Shown: positions 17,001-25,588 of the stretch, in pieces
Position numbering within the stretch: position 1 is the first letter of the stretch
How the letters are laid out: the number at the start of each line of letters is the position of its first letter
NCBI RefSeq assembly: GCF_030063355.1
Contig: NZ_JASISZ010000064.1
Location: forward strand, 1 to 48,396
Source of the DNA: Streptomyces sp. PH10-H1
GTDB lineage: Bacteria; Actinomycetota; Actinomycetes; Streptomycetales; Streptomycetaceae
DNA: 48,396 bases
Reading direction: 5' to 3'
Position numbers and translations under genes: made by a program
The notes under the pieces: generated by a model
The model's input: the letters and a program-made list of their open reading frames with translations, nothing else
What the model was told of the DNA's origin: nothing
Database searches by the model: none

Positions 17001-17611
17001 TCTTCGCCGACGACCGCGACAAGCTCGCCGAGGAGGTCCGCTCCCGGCTCGGCCTCCCGCCGGGCAAGCGGGTCGTCCTGTACGCCCCCACCCAGCGCGA
17101 CGACCAGGCGTACGACGAGCGGCACTACAAGCTGGACCTCGCCCTGGACCTGGCCGCGGCGGAGTCGGCGCTCGCCGCCGATCACGTCCTGCTGGTCCGC
17201 GCCCATCCGCTGGTCGCCGACCGGGTGGCGGTCAACGGCAGCGGCTTCGCCCGGGATGTCTCCGGCCACCCGGATCTCGCCGAGCTGCTGCTCATCGCCG
17301 ACGTGCTGGTCACCGACTATTCGTCCGCGATGGCCGACTTCGCGAACACCGGCCGCCCCATGCTCTTCCTCACCCCGGACCTGGACCACTACCGCGACAC
17401 CCTCCGCGGCTTCTACCTCGATTTCGAGGCCCAGGCCCCCGGCCCCCTCCTGCACAGCACCGCCGACCTGATCGGCGCGCTGCGCGATCTGGACGCCGTC
17501 ACCCGGCACAGCGCGGACAACTACGCACAGTTCCAGGCCGCATTCTGTCCCCTGGATGATGGATTGGCCGCCTCCCGAGTCGCTGACCTGCTGCTTTCCG
17601 TCCGCAGCTGA
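14039..17611 (+). CDS. Large bifunctional GT2 / TagF-like wall polymer synthase
   Basis: A 1190-residue relative of the gene at 10501. Residues 3-110 are the GT2 domain (LTVVVPVRNVEQYLEECL, VDNGSADHG), but the acidic motif reads LNGDD instead of LDSDD, so the first DxD Asp is Asn. A low-complexity segment near 245-262 is built from an 18-bp duplication (about 14770-14818). The middle (about 380-790) is beta-rich and repetitive in style (LVLTGYAYI, GRLKLSVEPV), like accessory domains in large wall-teichoic enzymes. The TagF domain occupies about 840-1185: TNTHLPAWF, QTWHGTPVKRIGQDL, VVLYAPTQRDD, LLVRAHPL and VLVTDYSSAMADFANTGRP. It is cytoplasmic or membrane-peripheral by family. The long leader carries the 70-nt hairpin, which suggests its own regulation. 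Confidence 0.87.
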   Translation: MTPRLTVVVPVRNVEQYLEECLLSVAEQTLDGLEVVMVDNGSADHGPEIAQRFADRDPRFRLVRMQQQGTEAGTGKARNTGTRHADPRTTYLAFLNGDDLLPPRAYERLVALLDRSGSDIATGNVYRLTSRGRSQARQQRGMRETVRGTHITRDLTLLADRTVSNKVFRRTFWDEHALVFPEGVHFEDAPVTIRAHFLAEAVDVLHEHVVHRRIHEGLDTRRRTDVKGLRDRVAAVDGVSRFLARPGASPGLGASPGPGNTPWSAYKRDYDRSVLADDLLSCARVLPMAGPEYREVFLDRVRDFLTRVDPALHGELPVELRITWHLVREGRLGELLTVLAHQERNASGFTVAGPPLRRRAELPAEGGGTIRLPRATTALSAGDLPVRARLLESRWEDGKLVLTGYAYIRNLDASSRRRSLKTAFLTSGRRKLLLPLRNVPCPEATDTSGQEQHCYDWSGFEITVDPKRLRRGERWVAGQWRLGIAVATSGVVRQAAVRAGDSGSGASPLPHALGKGLRLVPWFKDGRLKLSVEPVMVRLTGHRALDDDGVELIAANSGDQQPRTLRLTHQASGTAFDYPAVCRPAGPAGSVITVRLSLADLAGTRPTIADGPQGVIDGATETWDAVFTLPDGRNPRIVLDRPVPPGRYGLGTDPRLGGIHRELVFEAGPAGNLALRDRTPQPLADRVVRRPDGSLLIEGDLPPATPAGAELVLKHGTHRAEAVFPVTADGDRFRVTVQPADAAPCEGRWYLHLRAAETDAPMRVAPAAFPALPLSLALPYGGRALALNRRHHDQLILDAGPAVPPEDHGPYRRRLLRERHYPQARGRELRDSVLYSSFDGRQYSDSPRAVHEELVRRGAALDHLWVVGDARVQLPPTARAVIHGSAAWHEALARSRHLVTNTHLPAWFQRREGQRVVQTWHGTPVKRIGQDLAGTLCADLSHLWPQPRRGHQWDVLISPNPYSTPLLRQALGYDGEVAETGLPRTDVFFADDRDKLAEEVRSRLGLPPGKRVVLYAPTQRDDQAYDERHYKLDLALDLAAAESALAADHVLLVRAHPLVADRVAVNGSGFARDVSGHPDLAELLLIADVLVTDYSSAMADFANTGRPMLFLTPDLDHYRDTLRGFYLDFEAQAPGPLLHSTADLIGALRDLDAVTRHSADNYAQFQAAFCPLDDGLAASRVADLLLSVRS

Positions 17612-17796
17612 GAGTCCCCCGCACCGGTGTCCGGCTGCCCTGGTGTTCGCCGTCACCGCGCTGCTAGCGTTCATGACCAAAGCTTCCGGCGTCGGCCGGC
17701 TCAGCCGGGGGCCATCCCCGCCGCTGGTCTCCCGACCGGCCGGCTCGTCACCGCCCCGAGTTCATTCCGTTCATCCCAGAGAAGGCACTCCGGCTG

Positions 17797-18414
17797 ATGT
17801 CCGACACCTCGCAGGACCGCAAGAGCACCGCCGACGCCGACTACACCGAGCGCCTGGCGACGCTGGAAAAGTCCGGTCTCAAGCGACTGCTTCCCACCCA
17901 GGCCCCCTACCGCTGGAACCTGCGCCGCCTCAAGCTGGGCCGGGTGCTCGACATCGGCTGCGGGCTGGGCCGCAACCTCCAGAACTGCGGACCGGACAGC
18001 GTGGGCGTCGACCACAACCCGACATCGGTGGCCACCGCCCGCGAGCGCGGCCTGAACGCGTATACCCCCGATGAGCTGGCCAAGGCGCCGGAGTGCGCGC
18101 CCGGCTCCTTCGACAGCCTGCTGTGCGCGCATGTACTGGAGCACCTGGACGAGGACGTCGCGTCCGGTCTGCTGGCCCAGTACCTGACGTATGTGAAGCC
18201 CGGCGGCTCCGTCGTCCTCATCACTCCGCAGGAGGCCGGCTACCGCAGCGACGCCACGCATGTGCGCTTCATCGGCTTCGAGGAACTGCGGGCCTACGCC
18301 GACCAGGCGGGGCTGACCACCCGGCGCACGTACTCCTTCCCGTTCCCCCGCGCCGCGGGCAAGGTCTTCCCGTACAACGAGTTCGTTCTGGTCTCCTCGG
18401 CGCCGACTGCCTGA
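17797..18414 (+). CDS. Class I SAM-dependent methyltransferase
   Basis: A small methyltransferase of 205 residues with GAAGG upstream. The SAM site is VLDIGCGLGRNL, followed by VGVDHNPTSV (ribose-binding acidic residue) and FDSLLCAHVLEHLDED, the usual methyltransferase-11/23 order, then YVKPGGSVVLITPQEAGY. It has no membrane segment and no N-terminal extension. It follows the second TagF-like gene by 185 bp and precedes the pseudokinase-like gene; the substrate is unknown. Both polymerase genes in this locus are followed by a methyltransferase, which suggests methylated wall polymer, by context only. Confidence 0.82.
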   Translation: MSDTSQDRKSTADADYTERLATLEKSGLKRLLPTQAPYRWNLRRLKLGRVLDIGCGLGRNLQNCGPDSVGVDHNPTSVATARERGLNAYTPDELAKAPECAPGSFDSLLCAHVLEHLDEDVASGLLAQYLTYVKPGGSVVLITPQEAGYRSDATHVRFIGFEELRAYADQAGLTTRRTYSFPFPRAAGKVFPYNEFVLVSSAPTA

Positions 18415-18564
18415 CCGGTACGCCTCTACGCATCGCCCGCGCGCCCGCTCGCCCGCCCGTTCAGCCGGGCCCGCGGGTGGCGCGGAGCCTCCGAAACGGC
18501 CAGATTCCCGTGCCATGGACAGGAGTTCGGGCCGATAGCATCGTCCCTCGATCACCAATCGGGG

Positions 18565-20175
18565 GTGTCGGACATCACCAGCAACGACAGCGGCAGCGGG
18601 CTCAGCGCACTGCGGCCGGAGGATCCGCGCGAGGTCGCCGGGTACCGGCTGATCGCCAGGATCGGCGAGGGCGGCTTGGGTTCCGTCTATCTGTCGCACA
18701 CGCGGGGCGGCCAGCCCGTCGCCCTCAAGGTGATCCGCCGGGAGTACGCGCGGGACGAGGAATTCCGCCGCCGTTTCCAGCAGGAAGTGCGGTCCGCGCG
18801 CCAGGTGCGGGGCTACCACCTCGTCCCGGTCGTCGACCATGACACCGCCGGCAGCGAGCCGTGGCTCGCCACCGCCTACGTACCCGGGCTGCCCCTCGAC
18901 GACGCGCTCGTCTCCTTCGGGCCGCTCCCGCTCCCCGCCGCACTGCAGCTGGTCGGCTGCGCGGCCGAGGGGCTGCGCGCGGTGCACGCGGCCGGTGTCA
19001 TCCACCGCGATCTCAAGCCGGGCAGCATTCTGCTCGCCGACGACGGCCCCTGGGTGATCGGTTTCGGCATAGCGAGGGCCGCCGACTCCACGCACCTCAC
19101 CCGGAGCGGCGGCCTGATCGGAACCCCGCAGTACATGTCGCCCGAGCACGCCAACGGGCACTCCCTCACCCCCGCGACCGACATCTTCTCGCTCGGCCTG
19201 CTGGCCGCCGTCGTCGCGACCGGCCGCCATCCGTACGGCGACGGCGGTGCGATCACGGTGGCCACCCAGATCGCCAATACCGCCATCCGGCCGCCGGACC
19301 TCACCGGCTACCCGGAGCGATTACGCCCGCTGCTGGAGCGCTGTCTGGCCGCCGATCCCGCAGGCCGTCCCTCGCCCGCCGAACTGGCCGGGATGTGCGA
19401 GCGGGCCGCCGGACGTCCGCTGCGCGACTTCAACGGCTGGCTGCCCGCACCGGTGGCAGCGGAGATCACCCGGCGGGAGGCGGCGGCCCAGCGGCCGCCC
19501 GAGCCGGAACCGGTGGCCGCCCCCGCCGCCGCTCCCCCGCCGGCCCGCCCCTCGTACCCGGCCAACGCCCCGGAGCAATGGCCCCGTGCCGTCTGGTCCA
19601 ACTGGGGCACCGGCACACCGGACACACCGCCGGTGGGAGGCAGATACCGCCAGCAGACGCTGCTGGCGATCGCCGGCAGCGTCGTCGCCCTGGTGCTCGC
19701 GGTGACACTGACCTACGCGTTCCTGCGGGACGACGGCAGCGCCGCCACGGCCACCGCGCCACCGCCCGGGTACCGGACGCTGTTCCAGGACCGGCCGATG
19801 ACGCTGCGGCCGGTCGATTCCTCGCACGACACCCGGGTGGACCTCGATCTCCCGGTGGTCGATCCCATGGCGCACCTGGACCTATCGGACATCGAGATCA
19901 GCTACGGCTACGGCGCCATGACCTTCCACACCCCGATGGGCAGGAGTTCCGGGCTCTCGCCCGAGGCATGCCGGGCCGCCGCGGAGACCCATCCGTTCCC
20001 CGGGACCATGGAGTGGAAATCCCTGCGGGACTCGGTCGCCGAAGGCGATCTGCTGTGCACCCTCACCCGCGCCCATCACCTCGCGATGATGCGGATCACC
20101 GGTATCACCCCCGGTCGGACCGCCGCTCAGGCGCCGACCTGGACCGTCCGTGTAACGCTCTGGCAGCTGACGTGA
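18565..20175 (+). CDS. Membrane Ser/Thr kinase-like protein, probable pseudokinase
   Basis: A 536-residue protein starting at GTG 18565. The kinase fold is clear over about 26-285: IGEGGLGSVYL, VALK with Lys55, HRDL (Asp149), GTPQYMSPE and TDIFSLGLL. Two residues that hold the catalytic metal are changed: the Asn after HRDLKPx is Ser154 (HRDLKPGSILL), and the DFG Asp is Gly166 (VIGFGIA; codon GGT at 19060-19062). An enzyme lacking both should have little or no phosphotransfer activity, though nucleotide binding may persist. A Pro/Ala linker leads to one membrane helix (about 365-386) and an extracellular domain of about 150 residues (YRTLFQDRPMTL to the end), unlike PASTA. It could be a surface sensor or scaffold. 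It ends just before a strong bidirectional terminator. Confidence 0.85.
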   Translation: MSDITSNDSGSGLSALRPEDPREVAGYRLIARIGEGGLGSVYLSHTRGGQPVALKVIRREYARDEEFRRRFQQEVRSARQVRGYHLVPVVDHDTAGSEPWLATAYVPGLPLDDALVSFGPLPLPAALQLVGCAAEGLRAVHAAGVIHRDLKPGSILLADDGPWVIGFGIARAADSTHLTRSGGLIGTPQYMSPEHANGHSLTPATDIFSLGLLAAVVATGRHPYGDGGAITVATQIANTAIRPPDLTGYPERLRPLLERCLAADPAGRPSPAELAGMCERAAGRPLRDFNGWLPAPVAAEITRREAAAQRPPEPEPVAAPAAAPPPARPSYPANAPEQWPRAVWSNWGTGTPDTPPVGGRYRQQTLLAIAGSVVALVLAVTLTYAFLRDDGSAATATAPPPGYRTLFQDRPMTLRPVDSSHDTRVDLDLPVVDPMAHLDLSDIEISYGYGAMTFHTPMGRSSGLSPEACRAAAETHPFPGTMEWKSLRDSVAEGDLLCTLTRAHHLAMMRITGITPGRTAAQAPTWTVRVTLWQLT

Positions 20176-20180
20176 CGCAC

Positions 20181-20224
20181 GATCGCCGACCGGGCCCCGA
20201 TGGTGCGGGGCCCGGCCGGCGATC
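20181..20224. terminator. Bidirectional hairpin terminator between convergent genes
   Basis: Arms of 19 bases at 20181-20199 and 20206-20224 pair with one mismatch around the loop ATGGTG. It lies between the ends of the convergent pseudokinase and glutamate dehydrogenase genes and can serve both. No long T-run follows, as is common for Streptomyces hairpin terminators. Confidence 0.85.
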
Positions 20225-20248
20225 ACGGTCGTATGCCGTTCCGGCCGG

Positions 20249-23200
20249 CTAGCGGCGAGCGCGCAGCAGCGTACGGAACGTTCGCATCGCGACCGACAGG
20301 TTCGCGAGGTCGAACTCCTCCGAGCCCTGGATCTCCTCGAGGGTGGACCTGGCGCGGCCGATGAGTGCCGCGTTCTGCTCCTCCCACGCCTTGAAGCGCT
20401 GCTCCGGCGTGGAGGTCCCGTTCCCGGCGGAGAGCACGTCGGCGGTGAGTGACGCGTGCGCCGCGAAAAGGTCCTCGCGGATGGCCGCGCGGGCCATCGA
20501 ATGCCAGCGGTCGGCCCGCGGGAGCTCGATGATGCGGTCCAGCAGCTGAGTGATCCGGAGGCGGTCGGCGAGGTCGTAGTAGATCTCGGCGACCTCCAGC
20601 GGGTCCTTGCCCGTGCGGTCCGCGACATCGACGATGTCGAGGGCCGGGAAGGCGGAGGAGAAGCCCGCGACCTGGGTGGCCAGCTCCTCCGGGACGCCCG
20701 CGCCGGTCAGTTCGTCATGGATGTCCTGGTACCACTCCAGATCCGTGCCCCGCACCAGCTTCGGCAGCTGCGACCAGACGGTGGACACGCCGTCGCGGAA
20801 GAACTCGATGGTCTCGGCGATCTCCAGCGGCTGCGGCCGGTTGTTGAGCAGCCAGCGGGTGGCGCGCTCGACGAGGCGGCGCGAGTGCAGCCGGATCCGG
20901 GTCAGCACATCGGCGGCCACGACGTTGTCGAGCGCCTCGACCTCGTCCCAGATCCCGGAGAGTCCGAAGATCGCACGGGCCGCGGTGTGCGCCCGGACGA
21001 TCTCCTCGCCGGTCGCGCCGATCTCCTCGCGGAAACGGTGCAGGAAGGTCGTACCGCCAGTGTTGACGGTGTCGTTGACCAGCATCGTCGTGACGATCTC
21101 GCGGTGCAGCGCGTGGTTCTCGATCTGCGTCGTGAACCGCTCGCGCAGCGGCTTGGGGAAGTAGTCGTGCAGCAGCGTGCGCAGGTACGGATCCTCCGGC
21201 AGCCCGGTGTGGATCAGCTCCTCGGCGACGGTGATCTTCGTGTAGGCCAGCAGGACGGCCAGTTCCGGCTGGGTCAGGCCCTGGCCGTTGGCGAGCCGCT
21301 CGCGGATCTGCCGGTCGGTGGGCAGGAATTCCAGCGCCCGGTCCAGCCGGCCGTCGCGCACCAGCTTGCGCATGAAGCGCTGGTGGGCGTGGAGCAGGCT
21401 GGAGGCCTGTGCCATACCGTTGCCCAGCACGATGTTCTGCGCGTAGTTGTTGCGCAGCACGAGGGCGCCGACCTCGTCGGTCATCGAGGCGAGCAGCTTG
21501 TTGCGCTGCTTGACGGTCATGTCGCCGTCCGCGACGACGCTGTTGAGCAGGATCTTGATGTTGACCTCGTGGTCCGAGGCGTCCACACCGGCGCTGTTGT
21601 CGATCGCGTCGGTGTTGATCTTGCCGCCGTTGACGGCGAACTCGATCCTGCCGAGCTGCGTCAGCCCCAGGTTGCCGCCCTCGCCCACGACCTTGACCCG
21701 CAGGTCGGCGCCGTCGACGCGGATCGCGTCATTGGCCTTGTCGCCGACATCGGCGTGCGATTCGGTCGAGGCCTTGACGTACGTGCCGATGCCGCCGTTC
21801 CACAGCAGGTCCACCGGGGCCTGCAGGATCGCCTTCATCAGCTCGGCGGGCGTCATCTTGGCGACCGTCGTCTCGATGCCGAGCGCCTTGCGGACCTGCG
21901 CGGTGATCGGGATGGACTTGGCGCTGCGGGGGTGGATGCCGCCGCCGGCCGAGATCAGCGAGCTGTCGTAATCCGCCCACGAGGAGCGCGGCAGCTCGAA
22001 CATCCGGCGCCGCTCGGCGAAGGAGACCGCCGGGTCAGGGTCCGGGTCCAGGAAGATGTGCCGGTGGTCGAAGGCGGCGATCAGCCGGATGTGCTCGCTG
22101 AGCAGCATGCCGTTGCCGAACACATCGCCCGACATGTCGCCGACGCCGACGACCGTGAAGTCCTGGGACTGGGTGTCGTGGCCCGTCTCGCGGAAGTGCC
22201 GCTTCACGGACTCCCACGCGCCCTTGGCGGTGATGCCCATCTTCTTGTGGTCGTAGCCGACGGAGCCGCCGGAGGCGAAGGCGTCACCCAGCCAGTAGCC
22301 GTAGCTGACGGCGACCTCGTTGGCGATGTCGGAGAAGGACGCGGTGCCCTTGTCCGCGGCGACGACCAGGTACGTGTCGTCCTCGTCGTGCCGCACCACG
22401 CCGTTCGGCGGGACGACCTCGCCGCCCACCAGATTGTCGGTGATGTCGAGCAGGCCGGAGATGAACGTCTTGTACGAGGCGATGCCCTCGGCCAGCCACG
22501 CGTCCCGGTCCACCGCCGGATCGGGCAGCCGCTTGCCGACGAAGCCGCCCTTGGCGCCGACCGGCACGATCACGGTGTTCTTGACCATCTGCGCCTTGAC
22601 CAGGCCCAGCACCTCGGTACGGAAGTCCTCGCGCCGGTCGGACCAGCGCAGACCGCCGCGGGCGACCTTGCCGAACCGCAGGTGGACGCCCTCGACCCGC
22701 GGTGAGTACACCCAGATCTCGTACGCCGGGCGCGGCGCGGGCAGATCGGGGATCTCCTGCGGGTCGAACTTCATGGACAGGTAGCTGTGGGGCTGCCCGT
22801 CGTCACGGCGCTGGAAGAAGTTGGTGCGCAACGTGGCCTTGATGAGGGTGAGGAAGGCCCGCAGGATCCGGTCCTCGTCCAGCGAGGCGACCTGGTCCAG
22901 CGCGCCCTCGAGTTCCTCCAGGAGCCCGTCGGTAAGTTCCTTGCCGGCCCGCTGGTGGTCGGGGGACATCCGGGCCTGGAAGAGGTTCACCAGCAGCCGG
23001 GTGGTGTGGACGTTGTTGCGGAGAGTGTCCTCCATGTAGTCCTGGCTGAAGGTGGAGCCGGCCTGCCGCAGGTACTTGGCGTAGGCGCGCAGCACCATGG
23101 CCTGGCGCCAGTTCAGCCCGGCGCGCAGCACCAGGGAGTTGAAGCCGTCGTTCTCCGCCTCGTCGGTCCAGGTCGCGGCGAACGCCTCCTGGAAGCGCTC

Positions 23201-25192
23201 GCGGGCGTCGTCGCCGAGGTCGCCGAGGGAGGGGTCGAGCCGCAGTCCGAAGTCGTACACCCAGGCGCGGGTCTGGTCGGTGCGGCGCAGCTCGTACGGC
23301 CGCTCGTCGACGACCTCCACACCCAGCTTCTGCAGCACCGGCAGGACGGCGGAGAGCGAGACGGGTGCGCCGGTGCAGTAGATCTTGAAGCGGCGCTCCT
23401 CGGGTACCGCGCCGACCGGCTCGTACAGGCTGAGGGTGAAGTCGCCCTCGGGCTTGAGCTGCTCGATGTGCTGCAGGTCCGCGACGGCCGAGCGCGGGGT
23501 GAAGTCGGCCCGGTAGCCGTCGGGGAATGCCTGGGCGTAGCGGCGGGTCAGCTCGGCGGCCCGCTCCTCGCCGCATTCGGCGTTGAGCGCCTCGCCGAAG
23601 CCGTCGGCCCAGGAGCGGGCGGCCTCGACGAGCCGGGCCTCGATCCGGTCGATCTCGGCCTCGGTGAGGTCGGTGAGGCTGGCGCCGGGCGCCACGCGGA
23701 CGACGAAGTGCAGCCGGGAGAGCACCGATTCGGTGTTCCAGGCGGTGAAGTCGACGCTGTGGCCGTTCAGCTCCTCCTGGAGGATGTTGGTGAGCCGCAG
23801 CCGTACCGCCGTGGTGTAGCGGTCGCGCGGCAGGTAGACCAGCGCCGAGTAGTAGCGGCCGTACTCGTCCTGCCGCAGGAACAGCCGCAGCCGGCGGCGC
23901 TCCTGCAGATACAGCACGCTGGTGACGATGGAACGCAGCTCGTCGGCCGGGGTCTGGAACAGCTCGTCGCGCGGGTAGGTCTCCAGGATCTGCAGCAGAT
24001 CGCGGCCGTCGTGGCTGTCCGGGGTGAAGCCGGCGCCTTCCAGCACCTCCTCCACCTTGCGGCGGATCACCGGGACCCGGCGTACCGATTCGGTGTACGC
24101 GGCGGAGGAGAACAGCCCCAGGAACCGGCGCTCGCCGATGACATTGCCCTCGGCGTCGAACTTCTTCACCCCGACGTAGTCGAGGTAGGAGGGCCGGTGG
24201 ACGGTGGAGCGGCTGTTGGCCTTGGTGAGGATCAGCAGCTTGTGCTCGTGGGCCTTGGCGCGGGCGCGGGCCGGCAGCCGGCTGAACGACGGCGAACCGG
24301 GGTGGGTGCTGTCCGCGTCCCGGTGCGAGGGGTCGGAGCGCAGGATGCCCAGGCCCGTGCCGGGCACCGCCGTCAGGAAGTCCTCGGAGCTCCCGTCCGG
24401 GCCGGTGTCGGTGGTTAGCTCGTACTCGCGGTAGCCGAGGAAGGTGAAGTGGTCGTCGGCGAGCCAGCGCATCAGCTCCCAGGCCTCGCCGACCTCCTGC
24501 TCGGGCAGCGGCGGCGGCGTCGCGGCCAGCTCTTCCGCGATCCGGAGGGCGGCCGCGCGCATCTTCGTCCAGTCCTCGACGGACTCACGGACGTCGGACA
24601 GCGCACGGCGCAGCTCGGCGGTGATCTCCTTGAGGTCGCCGCGGTCGGTCTCGCGGTCGATCTCGACATGGATCCAGGACTCGGTGACCGCGTCGTGCGG
24701 CAGATCCCCGGGGGCGACACTGTCGTGCAGCGAGCAGCCGGAACCGATGATCTCCAGGAGCTTGCCCGTCACATCGCGGCGCACCAGCATCTGCGGGTGG
24801 ACGACGACATGGATCGCCCGGTTCGCCTGCGAGAGGGCATTGGTGACCGAGTCGACGAGGAAGGGCATGTCGTCGGTGACCACCTCGACGACGGTATGGC
24901 TGCACTGCCAGCCGTTTTCCTCGACGGTGGGGGTGTGGACCCGGACGTTCGCGGTGCCCTGGGGCCGTCGTTCCGCGAGCCGGTAGTGGGACAGCGCCGC
25001 GCCGAACACGTCGACCGGATCGCGGTCGAGCAGGTCCTCCGGTGCGCTGTGCAGGTAGTAACGCTGGAGGAACGCGGTCAGCGCCTCTGCATTGAGGCCC
25101 TGGCCGGGGTGTCCCCCTGCCGGGCTGTTCTCAGCTACCCGGGCCGCCCTTGCGAGCAGCTCGGCCTTGGCTTCGTCCAGCTTGGTCTGCAT
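20249..25192 (-). CDS. gdhB: Large NAD-specific glutamate dehydrogenase (GdhB / L-GDH type)
   Basis: A 1647-residue enzyme of the roughly 180-kDa glutamate dehydrogenase class described in Streptomyces and Pseudomonas; it converts glutamate to 2-oxoglutarate and ammonia with NAD. The start is ATG 25192 (MQTKLDEAKAELL), preceded by AGGAGTCAGAGGAC; an upstream in-frame extension to 25264 is not protein-like. The first about 700 residues are the regulatory part with ACT-like segments (VVEVVTDDMPFLVDSV). The catalytic half contains ARGGLRWSDRREDFRTE, VKNTVIVPVGAKGGFVGK with the substrate lysine, and GVGDMSGDVFGNGML. The length is full and no frameshift was seen. It stands alone: convergent with the pseudokinase gene and divergent from a DJ-1 family gene over 396 bp. 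Confidence 0.95.
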   Translation of the reverse strand: MQTKLDEAKAELLARAARVAENSPAGGHPGQGLNAEALTAFLQRYYLHSAPEDLLDRDPVDVFGAALSHYRLAERRPQGTANVRVHTPTVEENGWQCSHTVVEVVTDDMPFLVDSVTNALSQANRAIHVVVHPQMLVRRDVTGKLLEIIGSGCSLHDSVAPGDLPHDAVTESWIHVEIDRETDRGDLKEITAELRRALSDVRESVEDWTKMRAAALRIAEELAATPPPLPEQEVGEAWELMRWLADDHFTFLGYREYELTTDTGPDGSSEDFLTAVPGTGLGILRSDPSHRDADSTHPGSPSFSRLPARARAKAHEHKLLILTKANSRSTVHRPSYLDYVGVKKFDAEGNVIGERRFLGLFSSAAYTESVRRVPVIRRKVEEVLEGAGFTPDSHDGRDLLQILETYPRDELFQTPADELRSIVTSVLYLQERRRLRLFLRQDEYGRYYSALVYLPRDRYTTAVRLRLTNILQEELNGHSVDFTAWNTESVLSRLHFVVRVAPGASLTDLTEAEIDRIEARLVEAARSWADGFGEALNAECGEERAAELTRRYAQAFPDGYRADFTPRSAVADLQHIEQLKPEGDFTLSLYEPVGAVPEERRFKIYCTGAPVSLSAVLPVLQKLGVEVVDERPYELRRTDQTRAWVYDFGLRLDPSLGDLGDDARERFQEAFAATWTDEAENDGFNSLVLRAGLNWRQAMVLRAYAKYLRQAGSTFSQDYMEDTLRNNVHTTRLLVNLFQARMSPDHQRAGKELTDGLLEELEGALDQVASLDEDRILRAFLTLIKATLRTNFFQRRDDGQPHSYLSMKFDPQEIPDLPAPRPAYEIWVYSPRVEGVHLRFGKVARGGLRWSDRREDFRTEVLGLVKAQMVKNTVIVPVGAKGGFVGKRLPDPAVDRDAWLAEGIASYKTFISGLLDITDNLVGGEVVPPNGVVRHDEDDTYLVVAADKGTASFSDIANEVAVSYGYWLGDAFASGGSVGYDHKKMGITAKGAWESVKRHFRETGHDTQSQDFTVVGVGDMSGDVFGNGMLLSEHIRLIAAFDHRHIFLDPDPDPAVSFAERRRMFELPRSSWADYDSSLISAGGGIHPRSAKSIPITAQVRKALGIETTVAKMTPAELMKAILQAPVDLLWNGGIGTYVKASTESHADVGDKANDAIRVDGADLRVKVVGEGGNLGLTQLGRIEFAVNGGKINTDAIDNSAGVDASDHEVNIKILLNSVVADGDMTVKQRNKLLASMTDEVGALVLRNNYAQNIVLGNGMAQASSLLHAHQRFMRKLVRDGRLDRALEFLPTDRQIRERLANGQGLTQPELAVLLAYTKITVAEELIHTGLPEDPYLRTLLHDYFPKPLRERFTTQIENHALHREIVTTMLVNDTVNTGGTTFLHRFREEIGATGEEIVRAHTAARAIFGLSGIWDEVEALDNVVAADVLTRIRLHSRRLVERATRWLLNNRPQPLEIAETIEFFRDGVSTVWSQLPKLVRGTDLEWYQDIHDELTGAGVPEELATQVAGFSSAFPALDIVDVADRTGKDPLEVAEIYYDLADRLRITQLLDRIIELPRADRWHSMARAAIREDLFAAHASLTADVLSAGNGTSTPEQRFKAWEEQNAALIGRARSTLEEIQGSEEFDLANLSVAMRTFRTLLRARR

Positions 25193-25588
25193 GTCCTCTG
25201 ACTCCTGTCGCGCGCCGTTGCGTGACGTCGGGTGATGGCACGACGTCCCGGGGCGCGGGTTCACCGCTACGGGACGACGCTATGCCGGGATGTAGGTTCG
25301 TCGTGCCGTTGTTTACGGATTGGATCCACCTGCACGGATCAACGCTGATCACGCAGTAAGGCTATCGCTCCGGGCCGGGGGGCTGTCAGGAGACTCCTCT
25401 GTACAAAACCTGACCCGATTCTTGGACCAAATGGACAGCACGTGAACAGCGGCCGCGTGCGAGGCGGACGCCCGCGCGGGCGCCCGCGAGGATGGCGGTG
25501 GCAGGCCCTCTTGGCAAAGCCGGGGAGCGGGTGCACGTTGGGGCGGACACCCATCCCGTATGCCCCCTGCCCGGAAGGCGGTGCCGCC
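25193..25588. other. Divergent intergenic region gdhB / DJ-1 gene
   Basis: This 396-bp region has no credible gene. The middle (about 25285-25440) is less G/C-rich than its surroundings and should carry the divergent promoters. At 25469-25482 is the perfect palindrome CGCCCGCGCGGGCG, overlapping a second one, GCGGGCGCCCGC, at 25476-25487, so two mutually exclusive hairpins could form in the DJ-1 gene leader. Confidence 0.6.
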
